From Hydrogenophilales bacterium RIFOXYD1_FULL_62_11 (GTDB taxonomy: Bacteria > Pseudomonadota > Gammaproteobacteria > Burkholderiales > Thiobacillaceae), in contig MGZO01000094.1 of NCBI GenBank assembly GCA_001802655.1, forward strand, positions 64,373 to 79,525: a DNA stretch of 15,153 nucleotides, read 5' to 3'. Position 1 is the first letter of the stretch, and every line of letters begins with the position of its first letter. Positions 1 to 7,084 of this stretch are shown here, piece by piece. A program made the position numbers and the translations under genes. The notes beneath the pieces are model-generated. The model worked only from the letters and a program-made list of their open reading frames with translations, made no database searches and was not told the DNA's origin.

Positions 1-17
1 GCGTTAGCACGGGATGC

Positions 18-3000
18 ATGCTGCCGCACCGCGTCCCGGATCACGCGGCTGCGCAGAAATGCGGTTATATTCTGAAGCGTTTTCCATCCGGAACCCTTTT
101 CTTGAAACGTTCTCGTCACCTGCTCTCTGTTGCGGTTCTGGCCGGGCTTGCCCTGCTGGCCGTCATCGCGATCCAGTGGCGTGGCGGCATTGACGGACAA
201 CAGGCTCGCCAGGTTGTCAGGGTCGGGCTCTACGAGAACGCCCCCAAGGTTTACACCGATAAAGAAGGCCGGCCGGCCGGCTTGTTCGTCGAATTGCTGG
301 ATGCGATGGCACGTGCCGAGAACTGGCGGTTGCGCTATGTGCCTTGCGAGTGGGCCGCTTGTCTCGAACAGCTGCAGCAGGGGCAGCTCGACCTGATGCC
401 CGATGTGGCTTTTTCCACCGAGCGCGCCCAGCGCCTGGACTTCCACAAAGTGTCGGTGGCCAACAGCTGGTCTCAGGTTTATGTCCAGTCCGACCTGGAT
501 ATCCAGGCGCTCGAAGATCTGGCTGGCATGCGTGTCGCCATCCTGCAGGGCAGCATCCAGCAAAACTTTCTGGACCGGTTGATGGCGGGTAGCCAGATTG
601 CCTATCAGCCGGTAGCGGTCAATTCGCTTGATGCGGGCTATCGGGCAGTGCGTGACGGGCAGGCAGACGCGGTGGTCACCAACAGCTTTTTTGCCGCAAG
701 CAATGGCCACAAATACCAGCTCCGGGAGACGCCCATCGTCTTCCTGCCTTCTTCGCTCTACTTCGCCACAGCCAAGGGCCAGCACGCCGATCTGCTGGCG
801 CGAATCGATACGCATTTGAGCGATTGGCGCAGCGATGCGAATTCGATCTATTTCGATGCCACACGCCGCAGCATGGCAAACCTGCCCGAGGTGCTGGTGC
901 CGCGCTGGATCCAGTTGTCTCTGGTGGTATTGGGCGTCGGTCTGCTACTGCTTTTAAGCATCAACCTGCTGCTGCGTCGAAAGGTGGAACAACGCACACG
1001 CGCCCTGGTCATCACCGCGCAGGTGTTGAGAGCCGAGCGCGCCAACCTGGAACACCAGGTCGCCGATCGCACGGCGGAGTATCTCGCCGCCAAGGAAAAT
1101 GCCGAGCGTCTGACGCAGGTGAAAAGCGATTTTCTTGCCAACATGAGCCATGAAATCCGCACCCCGATGAATGCGATCCTCGGGATGTTGTATCTGGCCC
1201 TGAAAAACGATTTGACGCCGGCTTTGCATAATCAGCTGAGCAAGGCGCAGGGCGCGGCACATTCGCTTCTGGGCATCATCAACGACATCCTCGATTTTTC
1301 AAAAATCGAGGCCGGCAAGCTGGAGATCGAACAGGTTGAATTCGGGCTCGACAGCGTGCTCGAACAGCTGGCCGACGCAGTGGGCTACCAGGCGCAGAAC
1401 AAAAACATCGAGTTCCTGATCCGCTATGACCCGGCGATTCCCCAGCGTCTCATTGGCGACCCGCTGCGTTTGGGACAGATTTTGCTCAACCTGTGCGGAA
1501 ACGCGGTGAAATTTACTGAGCAGGGCGAGGTTGAGTTGTCCTTTAGCTGCCTCAACGCCATCGAAACGCACCTCAACATTCAGGTCTGTGTGCGTGATTC
1601 CGGCATCGGCATGACCCCGGAGGTGCAGCAAAACCTTTTCGAGAAATTCACCCAGGCCGACCAGAGCACCACGCGCCGCTTCGGTGGCACGGGCTTGGGG
1701 CTGGCGATCAGCAAGAACCTCGCCGAGTTGATGGGCGGGCGTATCTGGATCGAGGATTCGCAGCCAGGAGTGGGCACGACCATGTGCTTCACGGTGAATT
1801 TGCAGATTGCCCAGCAGGCGCAGGCCCGCCAGCGCGAACTGGTCGAGCAGGCGGGACCGTTGCTCATGGGCATCCGCGTGCTGGTGGTGGAGGACAACCA
1901 GGTTTCCCGCGAGATTCTGGCCGAGATGATGCGTTTCTTCCATCTGGATGTGGGCACCGCACCGAACGGACCGGCGGCGCTGGCTGCACTCCGGGCCGCC
2001 GTCGACTCACCCTACGATCTGGTGCTGATGGACTGGCGCATGCCAGGCATGAATGGCGACGAGGTAACGCAGCGCATTCATCGCGATGCAGCCATTCCGC
2101 GCAAGCCCAAGGTCGTGATGGTTACGGCGTACGGTCGCGAAGACGTGATCCAGTTGTCTGAACAGGCCGGCGTGGAGGGCTTCCTCGTCAAGCCGGTGTC
2201 GCCCTCGAGCCTGCTCGATACGATGCTTTCGGTACTGGGGCGCGGCCGCATTTTGGCGGCAGCGGGGCAGAGCCACGCGAATACGCCGGATCTTGCCAGC
2301 AGCGGCAATCTAGCTGGTGCGCATGTGCTGCTGGTCGAGGACAACGATATCAACCGCGAGTTTGCCGTCGAACTGCTGCGTAGCGAAGGGATCGAGGTCG
2401 ATGTGGCGGAAAATGGCGCGCAAGCCGTCGACCGGGTGCGGCAGCAGGATTTCGACGCGGTGCTGATGGACATCCAGATGCCGGTGATGGATGGCCTCGA
2501 AGCCACGCGCCGCATTCGTGCGCTGGCTGCAACGGAAAAGGGCGAACGGTTTGCCCGTTTGCCGATCATCGCCATGACCGCGCTGGCGATGGCGCAGGAT
2601 GCCGAGCAGAGTCGGGCTGCCGGGATGAACGATCACGTCACCAAGCCCATTGCGCCAGATCGCCTGATGGCTGCGCTGGCGAGAGTGGTTGACGTGTCTG
2701 CCGGGCGGACGGATCGAACGGCCCGCAGGGCGATCGCAGACGTGCCAAAGAGCGGCGAGATTCCTGCCGATCTGCGTGCGCTGAGCAGCCTGGACACAGC
2801 GGAGGGCGTTCGCCGCATCGGCGGCAAGGCCGATGCCTATCGCAAGCAACTGCGCCGCTTTCGTGAACATTATTCCGATGCGGTCACACAGGTGCAGCGA
2901 CTGGCCGCAGAGCCGGGTGTGCAAAAGGTTGAAGACTATTGCCACGCGCTGAAGGGCGTGACCGGCAATATTGGTGCCGCAGCTTTATATGGGAAAGTGA

Positions 3001-3374
3001 CGGCAATCGACGCCCGCCTCAAACAGGGTGTATTGCCCGAAGCAAGCGAGCTGGACGAGTTGCGCACCCTGCTGGAGCAGGTGTTACGCGATATTGACAG
3101 TCTCGACGCCGGGTCGGCCCCGGCCCCTGATCCCGCCGCTGCGCGGCTGTCCCCCGAAAGCGTGCGCGACCGGCTGGCACGACTGGCCTACGCGCTCACC
3201 TATGATCTGGGCGCTGCCGAACCCTTGCTGGTTGAATTGCGCAAGGGCGTGGCGGGCACCCCGATGGAAACCCAAATCGCCGCCATCGCTGCGCTGGTTG
3301 ATATTTTTGATATCGACACGGCGTTGGCGCACCTGAAAGCACTGGAAACCTCTGTCCAAGGCAACCCGATATGA
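18..3374 (+). CDS. Hybrid sensor histidine kinase (SBP_bac_3 - HisKA - HATPase - REC - REC - Hpt)
   Basis: Membrane phosphorelay kinase, 1118 residues, with EvgS/BvgS-like logic but one sensor domain and no PAS. An N-terminal membrane segment (about 36-54) precedes a periplasmic solute-binding domain of SBP_bac_3 type (about 66-285), a second membrane helix (about 299-320) and a coiled-coil linker. HisKA carries SHEIRTP with phospho-acceptor His378. The ATPase has the N box (Asn495), DSGIGM (Asp527) and GGTGLGL (from 556). Two receivers follow, with phospho-acceptors Asp672 and Asp818, then a C-terminal Hpt domain with YCHALKG (His976). All relay residues look intact. The ligand is unknown; SBP_bac_3 domains usually bind amino acids or similar small molecules. 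The stop overlaps the next start (ATGA), so the downstream GGDEF-EAL protein is the likely output. The start is uncertain: a TTG at 102, weakly preceded by GGA, would remove 28 atypical residues and leave a normal signal-anchor. Confidence 0.93.
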   Translation: MLPHRVPDHAAAQKCGYILKRFPSGTLFLKRSRHLLSVAVLAGLALLAVIAIQWRGGIDGQQARQVVRVGLYENAPKVYTDKEGRPAGLFVELLDAMARAENWRLRYVPCEWAACLEQLQQGQLDLMPDVAFSTERAQRLDFHKVSVANSWSQVYVQSDLDIQALEDLAGMRVAILQGSIQQNFLDRLMAGSQIAYQPVAVNSLDAGYRAVRDGQADAVVTNSFFAASNGHKYQLRETPIVFLPSSLYFATAKGQHADLLARIDTHLSDWRSDANSIYFDATRRSMANLPEVLVPRWIQLSLVVLGVGLLLLLSINLLLRRKVEQRTRALVITAQVLRAERANLEHQVADRTAEYLAAKENAERLTQVKSDFLANMSHEIRTPMNAILGMLYLALKNDLTPALHNQLSKAQGAAHSLLGIINDILDFSKIEAGKLEIEQVEFGLDSVLEQLADAVGYQAQNKNIEFLIRYDPAIPQRLIGDPLRLGQILLNLCGNAVKFTEQGEVELSFSCLNAIETHLNIQVCVRDSGIGMTPEVQQNLFEKFTQADQSTTRRFGGTGLGLAISKNLAELMGGRIWIEDSQPGVGTTMCFTVNLQIAQQAQARQRELVEQAGPLLMGIRVLVVEDNQVSREILAEMMRFFHLDVGTAPNGPAALAALRAAVDSPYDLVLMDWRMPGMNGDEVTQRIHRDAAIPRKPKVVMVTAYGREDVIQLSEQAGVEGFLVKPVSPSSLLDTMLSVLGRGRILAAAGQSHANTPDLASSGNLAGAHVLLVEDNDINREFAVELLRSEGIEVDVAENGAQAVDRVRQQDFDAVLMDIQMPVMDGLEATRRIRALAATEKGERFARLPIIAMTALAMAQDAEQSRAAGMNDHVTKPIAPDRLMAALARVVDVSAGRTDRTARRAIADVPKSGEIPADLRALSSLDTAEGVRRIGGKADAYRKQLRRFREHYSDAVTQVQRLAAEPGVQKVEDYCHALKGVTGNIGAAALYGKVTAIDARLKQGVLPEASELDELRTLLEQVLRDIDSLDAGSAPAPDPAAARLSPESVRDRLARLAYALTYDLGAAEPLLVELRKGVAGTPMETQIAAIAALVDIFDIDTALAHLKALETSVQGNPI

Positions 3375-5563
3375 TCGAAAAAAACAACGAACCGATGGAC
3401 CCGCGCCCGCGCATTCTGATCGTCGATGATGTGCATGAAAACCTGCACGCGCTGATGAGCAACCTGCGCGACGACTACGCCATTACCGCCGCCACCACTG
3501 GCGAAAAGGCGCTCGAACTGGCACAGCGCGAACCACGGCCCAACCTGATTCTGCTGGACATCAAGATGCCGGGCATGGACGGTTATTCCGTCCTGTCCGA
3601 ACTCAAAATCAACCCGGCCACGGCAGATATCCCGGTTATTTTTGTCACCGCGCTGGCCGAGACCGCAGACGAGGCGCGCGGCATCAAGATGGGCGCAGCC
3701 GACTACATCACCAAACCGGTCAATCCCGAGCTTCTCCATGCGCGCCTGCGCACCCAGCTCGAATTGCAGCGGTGTCGCCAAACCCCGGCAATGTTTGACC
3801 TCGTGACGTACCCTGAGACCGAGCGCATCAGCTCGCTACTGGTGGTTGATGATGTTCCCGAAAACATCCATGAGCTGCTCGAAGCGCTGACGGATCATTA
3901 CCGGATTCAGGTTGCCAGTTCCGGCGCCCGCGCACTCGAAATCGTGCAGGGCGCGTCGCCCCCCGATCTGGTGCTGCTGGACGTGGTGATGCCGGAAATG
4001 GACGGTTACGAAGTGTGCCGCCGCATCAAGTCCACCCCTGCCGGTAACCGCATCCCCGTGATTTTCGTCAGCGTGATCGACGCGATCCAGGACAAGCTCA
4101 AAGGCTTTGAACTGGGTGCGGCGGACTACATCACCAAGCCCTTCGATATCGGTGAGGTTTACGCCCGCGTGCGCACCCATCTCGAGTTGGCACGCTTGCG
4201 GCGCTTTCTTGAAGATCTGGTGGCGCAGCGCACCGCCATGCTACAGGTCAGTGAAGAGAAGTATCGCGTCCTGGCCCATCGCGATCCGCTTACCGGTTTG
4301 CCCAACCGCGTATTGTCGGCGGAGTTGCTGGCGCATGCCATCCAGTCTGCCGAGCGCGCCTCTACCCAGTTCGCCTTGTTGTCACTCGACCTCGACAATT
4401 TCAAGAACATCAACGAAAGCCTGGGCCACAGCCGGGGCGACCAACTGCTGGTTGAAGTGGGCAAGCGGCTGCAAAGCCTGTGTCCGGAAAGCGATGCCGT
4501 CGCCCGTATCGGTGGGGACGAATTTGACATCATCCTTGAGCGCAAAGAGAACATGCCCTGGGTTGACCTGCGGGCACAGCACATCATCGATTCCCTGAAC
4601 GATCCCTTCATCCTGGACGGTCATAGCGTCTATGTCGGAGCCAGCATTGGCATTGCGCTTTATCCGACAGACGGCACCAGTGTGGAAACCCTGCAAAGCA
4701 ATGCCGATGCGGCGCTGCATCAGGCCAAGGCGCATGGCCGGGGCATCCTGCGTTTCTTTTCGCCGGAGATGTCCGGCCGGGCAAAGACGCGCCTGAGACT
4801 TGAGTCCGACCTGCGCCACGCGCTTGATCATGACGAGTTTCGCCTCTATTACCAGCCCCAGATGGATCTGGCCAGTGGGCAGATCGTCGGGCTAGAGGCG
4901 CTGGTGCGCTGGGCGCATCCGGAGCGCGGAATCATCCCGCCCAACGAATTCATTCCCCTTGCGGAGGAAAGCGGGCTGGTGATCCGGCTGGGTGACTGGG
5001 TACTGCACGAGGCCTGTCGCCAGATCAAGTTGTGGTCGGCCGCCGGGCTGGCGCCGCGCCAGACGGCGGTGAATGTCTCCGCCGTCCAGTTGAGCCGGGG
5101 AAATCTGGTCGAATCGGTCAAGCACGCGCTGGAGCAAAGCGGTATCGTTCCCGGGCAACTGGAGCTCGAGATTACCGAGAGCTTCGTCATGTCCAATCAC
5201 GAGCAGTCCTTCAAGTCGCTGGCGGAGATCAAGGCGCTGGGTGTGCGGCTGTCGATCGACGATTTCGGCACCGGTTATTCCTCGCTGGCCTATTTGCAGC
5301 AACTCAAAGTACACAAACTCAAAGTGGATATGTCCTTTGTGAACGACATGACGACCAACAGCGGCAACGCTTCCATCGTTCAAGCGGTTATTGCGATGGG
5401 GCACAGCCTCGGGCTTGAAGTCATCGCCGAGGGGGTCGAAGAAGACGCGCAGGCACGCCATTTACGTGCGCTGAACTGTGACGTGATTCAGGGCTATCTG
5501 ATCAGCCGGCCGTTACCGAGTGATCAGATGACGCGCTTTCTGGAAGATTTCAGGCCTTCCTGA
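3371..5563 (+). CDS. Two-receiver response regulator with GGDEF and EAL domains (c-di-GMP turnover)
   Basis: Cytoplasmic response regulator of 730 residues that makes and/or degrades cyclic di-GMP. REC1 (about 12-130) has phospho-acceptor Asp63 and REC2 (about 150-275) has Asp204. The two receivers resemble each other closely (both VDDV-EN-H near the start and AADYITKP near the end), which suggests internal duplication. The GGDEF domain (about 290-460) has an intact GGDEF at 381-385, but the inhibitory I-site position reads PESD instead of RxxD. The EAL domain (about 475-725) has EALVRW (Glu509), NVS, EITES, DDFGTGYSSL, LKVDMSF, AEGVE and QGYLISRPL, so phosphodiesterase activity is likely. 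The start ATG overlaps the kinase stop by 4 bp and has AAGG about 9 bases upstream, which suggests translational coupling and phosphotransfer from the kinase Hpt. Net direction (cyclase or phosphodiesterase) cannot be read from sequence. Confidence 0.94.
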   Translation: MIEKNNEPMDPRPRILIVDDVHENLHALMSNLRDDYAITAATTGEKALELAQREPRPNLILLDIKMPGMDGYSVLSELKINPATADIPVIFVTALAETADEARGIKMGAADYITKPVNPELLHARLRTQLELQRCRQTPAMFDLVTYPETERISSLLVVDDVPENIHELLEALTDHYRIQVASSGARALEIVQGASPPDLVLLDVVMPEMDGYEVCRRIKSTPAGNRIPVIFVSVIDAIQDKLKGFELGAADYITKPFDIGEVYARVRTHLELARLRRFLEDLVAQRTAMLQVSEEKYRVLAHRDPLTGLPNRVLSAELLAHAIQSAERASTQFALLSLDLDNFKNINESLGHSRGDQLLVEVGKRLQSLCPESDAVARIGGDEFDIILERKENMPWVDLRAQHIIDSLNDPFILDGHSVYVGASIGIALYPTDGTSVETLQSNADAALHQAKAHGRGILRFFSPEMSGRAKTRLRLESDLRHALDHDEFRLYYQPQMDLASGQIVGLEALVRWAHPERGIIPPNEFIPLAEESGLVIRLGDWVLHEACRQIKLWSAAGLAPRQTAVNVSAVQLSRGNLVESVKHALEQSGIVPGQLELEITESFVMSNHEQSFKSLAEIKALGVRLSIDDFGTGYSSLAYLQQLKVHKLKVDMSFVNDMTTNSGNASIVQAVIAMGHSLGLEVIAEGVEEDAQARHLRALNCDVIQGYLISRPLPSDQMTRFLEDFRPS

Positions 5564-5651
5564 GCATCCATCCGCACTGCGTGGAAGAGGGGCGCAATAC
5601 GTCTCGAGTTCAGCTGCCTGCAGCAAAAACGGCTCATCCAGCATCGAACAT

Positions 5652-5674
5652 AACCGGCCTTGTGCCGGTTTTGC
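5652..5674 (+). terminator. Rho-independent terminator after the GGDEF-EAL gene
   Basis: A perfect 7-bp stem (AACCGGC / GCCGGTT) with a 5-base loop is followed by a short T run. It lies about 90 bp past the stop at 5563 and would end the kinase/GGDEF-EAL transcript. The T tract is short, so strength is uncertain. Confidence 0.65.
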
Positions 5675-5857
5675 GGGGAGTTGGCCCCCGGCATCCGTTG
5701 CCCTGCGCATGACCCCGGTGTTTCCCTGCGATCAAGGGGAGGTTGGGGCGCTGGGAAGTTTTTTGGGCTTTAATTGCGTGGTCGATGTAGGGCGGCAGCA
5801 CCGCCAGGCGGTTGATGGCTGGAACCGCGCCACTCGTCTCAAAAGATAGTAAACGGA

Positions 5858-5885
5858 TTGCATTGTCCTAAATGGAGCGTATATT
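5858..5885 (+). promoter_or_regulatory. Candidate promoter for the HiPIP gene
   Basis: TTGCAT and TATATT are separated by 16 bp, in an AT-rich patch just upstream of the HiPIP gene and downstream of the preceding terminator. Initiation near 5892 would give a leader of about 110 bases. This is prediction from consensus similarity only. Confidence 0.5.
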
Positions 5886-5909
5886 AGAAAAAGCTTACTT
5901 CTCACAGGG

Positions 5910-5921
5910 ACTGAATTCAGT
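5910..5921. promoter_or_regulatory. Perfect 12-bp palindrome just downstream of the predicted HiPIP start point
   Basis: ACTGAATTCAGT is perfectly self-complementary and lies about 20 bp downstream of the predicted transcription start, a position where a bound repressor would block RNA polymerase. No regulator is identified. As RNA it would make only a weak 4-bp hairpin. Confidence 0.25.
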
Positions 5922-5935
5922 TTTTGGGTGAACTG

Positions 5936-5978
5936 GCTGACAGGTCAGCACGAATGAAGTGCTGCAAGGTGATTCATT
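5936..5978 (+). promoter_or_regulatory. Structured leader element upstream of HiPIP
   Basis: Three inverted repeats overlap. H1 is GCTGAC (5936-5941) with GTCAGC (5944-5949). H2 is CAGCAC (5946-5951) with GTGCTG (5959-5964). H3 is AATGAA (5953-5958) with TTCATT (5973-5978). H1 and H2 exclude each other. H3 pairs the loop of H2 with downstream bases, which is H-type pseudoknot geometry. The element ends 12 bases before the Shine-Dalgarno site. Function is inferred, not shown. Confidence 0.3.
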
Positions 5979-6003
5979 AACCGCTTAGAAAAGGACCTCA
6001 GTA

Positions 6004-6297
6004 ATGAACGAAAATCTTCAACCTTCGCGCCGGCAATTCCTCAAAGTCGGTGGCGCCGCAATCGCCATGATTCCCGTGCTGGTCATATCCGGGAAGGCGA
6101 TGGCCGCCAAAAACGCCGCAATGCGCACCTCGATGAAATACCAGGACAAGCCCAACGGCGACAAGGACTGCGCCAACTGCATGCAGTTCGTCCCGGGCAA
6201 AACGGCAAAAGATCTCGGCGGCTGCAAAATATTCGCCGGAGACACCGAGATTTCCCCCAAGGGCTATTGCGTTGCCTGGGTTGCCAAGCCGAAATAA
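6004..6297 (+). CDS. High-potential iron-sulfur protein (HiPIP), Tat-exported
   Basis: Small periplasmic electron carrier with one [4Fe-4S] cluster, 97 residues as precursor. The N-terminus has a twin-arginine signal (SRRQFLK, residues 8-14), a hydrophobic stretch, and a probable cleavage site after AMA at residue 34. The mature part has the four HiPIP cysteines, Cys56, Cys59, Cys74 and Cys89 (C-x2-C-x14-C-x14-C), and a Tyr at 46 in KYQDKP, where the family keeps a tyrosine near the cluster. A strong AAGGA lies 8 bases before the start. HiPIPs shuttle electrons between periplasmic or membrane oxidoreductases (for example cytochrome bc1, reaction centres or terminal oxidases); the partner here is not visible. 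The gene is monocistronic, with its own promoter and terminator. Confidence 0.95.
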   Translation: MNENLQPSRRQFLKVGGAAIAMIPVLVISGKAMAAKNAAMRTSMKYQDKPNGDKDCANCMQFVPGKTAKDLGGCKIFAGDTEISPKGYCVAWVAKPK

Positions 6298-6326
6298 TTG
6301 GCTTCAAGCCGCTGGCAGCAAAACCG

Positions 6327-6351
6327 AACCCGGCCACGTGCCGGGTTTTTT
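6327..6351 (+). terminator. Rho-independent terminator of the HiPIP gene
   Basis: A perfect 8-bp stem (AACCCGGC / GCCGGGTT) with a 5-base loop runs straight into six Ts, about 30 bp past the HiPIP stop. This is a strong canonical terminator. Confidence 0.88.
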
Positions 6352-6383
6352 GTGCGCGCCAGATCAGGCCAGGTGTTGGAAGA

Positions 6384-6431
6384 GCAAAACCAAGGGCCAG
6401 CCTAAGCTAACCCCTTGTATCTTGGTGCGCC
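6384..6431. repeat. Direct repeat, distal copy: tRNA-Arg 3' end plus degraded terminator
   Basis: Positions 6399-6431 match 7101-7133 at 32 of 33 bases (mismatch at 6421). Weaker similarity with a 2-base gap extends left to 6384. The shared block contains the last 9 bases of tRNA-Arg (including CCA) and the tRNA terminator region, but no tRNA body follows on the right. In this copy the terminator stem is partly disrupted. It reads like the distal attachment-site duplicate left by integration at a tRNA 3' end. Confidence 0.75.
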
Positions 6432-6432
6432 T

Positions 6433-6513
6433 GAATGTATCCGGACACCGGCTACCGCCATATTGGCTCCTTGTTACCCCGCTCAAGTAACACGGGGGGT
6501 TACGGATACATTC
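6433..6513. repeat. Inverted repeat with internal hairpin at the element's left end
   Basis: GAATGTATCCG (6433-6443) and CGGATACATTC (6503-6513) are perfect 11-bp inverted arms 59 bp apart. A smaller hairpin sits between them: TGTTAC (6472-6477) with GTAACA (6487-6492). The block starts two bases after the distal direct repeat and ends just past the 3' end of the DUF4124 gene. It could be a terminator-like fold, a recombinase binding site or an old transposable end. Confidence 0.45.
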
Positions 6514-6529
6514 TTAAATTTCGATTGCC

Positions 6530-6886
6530 TTACCGTACGGTTCTCGTACTGTACCTATCAGGACGATCGTAGTACCTGTCAGGCCGGTTGGGCTTAGGTG
6601 CAATAGGGCTTGGGCTTACAGTTGTCTGGGTTGTTGTGGCTCTGCGGCTTTCGGTTTCGCTAGCCATGCTTGATCGTGCAGCAATGGCTTGTTCTCTCGT
6701 TGCTCTTTCCATGGCCTTCATCTGTTCATGACGCGATGGCTCTTGGCCATTGATATTCGCGATCACCTTGGCATTAGGGCATGGCTCATTCTGATAAACC
6801 GTCTTGCTGCCTGAGTTGCATCTATACACATCTGCAAGTGCCGGTGAGACCAGACAAGCCAATACAACGATAACAATGGTTTTCAT
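6530..6886 (-). CDS. Small secreted DUF4124-domain protein
   Basis: Exported protein of 118 residues from the ATG at 6886. It has a signal peptide (MKTIVIVVLACLVSPALA, cleavage before Asp19), then YRC...VYQNEPCP with Cys23 and Cys36, the pattern of DUF4124 proteins, whose function is unknown. The second half is rich in Ser, Thr, Arg and Pro and ends in a repeated RPDRY motif. An upstream ATG in the same frame at 7006 would add 40 residues before the signal peptide and is unlikely. The 6886 start also fits a candidate promoter (CGGACA, 16 bp, TACAAT; 6917-6944) and a purine-rich AAGAAG just upstream. Base composition is poorer in G+C than its neighbours, and it lies alone between the tRNA-Arg-derived repeats, which suggests acquisition by transfer. 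Confidence 0.75.
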   Translation of the reverse strand: MKTIVIVVLACLVSPALADVYRCNSGSKTVYQNEPCPNAKVIANINGQEPSRHEQMKAMERATREQAIAARSSMASETESRRATTTQTTVSPSPIAPKPNRPDRYYDRPDRYSTRTVR

Positions 6887-6916
6887 ATTGTTCTTCTTGC
6901 CCCCCTCTTTTAAAGG

Positions 6917-6944
6917 ATTGTATCCGACCCGACTGCTTTGTCCG
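6917..6944 (-). promoter_or_regulatory. Candidate promoter for the DUF4124 gene
   Basis: Read on the minus strand, CGGACA and TACAAT are 16 bp apart, about 30 bp before the preferred start codon. Consensus similarity only. Confidence 0.4.
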
Positions 6945-7084
6945 GGCTGTAAGGTGGGGAGTAAGTAGAGATGGTGAGGCGCTATGCTCACTTGTCCAGC
7001 GAACAACTGGCTGACTGTGTGGACAGGCTGTCAGGCCTTCGGACGCTTAATGGGATGGGTGGCACCGTTTTGGCTACGGTAGCG

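Larger units (their letters stand above)
5564..6003. other. 440-bp gene-free region before the HiPIP gene
   Basis: I see no convincing coding sequence here. It holds a terminator for the signalling operon (5652-5674), a candidate sigma70-type promoter (5858-5885), a 12-bp palindrome (5910-5921), a cluster of mutually exclusive inverted repeats (5936-5978) and the HiPIP ribosome binding site (5991-5995). The stretch 5675-5857 shows nothing I can name. Confidence 0.7.

Noticed and set aside
1299..2945. Minus-strand open frames of about 210 codons opposite the hybrid kinase
   Set aside because: The plus-strand frame carries every kinase and receiver motif in order; the antisense frames show no domains.
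5564..5857. Small open frames in the gap after the GGDEF-EAL gene
   Set aside because: None has a ribosome site, a recognisable domain or a convincing start; one overlaps the end of the upstream gene and its terminator.
6399..6513. Integron attC-like site next to the DUF4124 gene
   Set aside because: The paired arms lack the RYYYAAC and GTTRRRY core sites, and no integron integrase or cassette array is present. The GCTAAC-like bases belong to the tRNA terminator stem.
6887..7006. N-terminal extension of the DUF4124 protein to an ATG at 7006
   Set aside because: It would place 40 residues before a clear signal peptide, and the candidate promoter lies inside this stretch.
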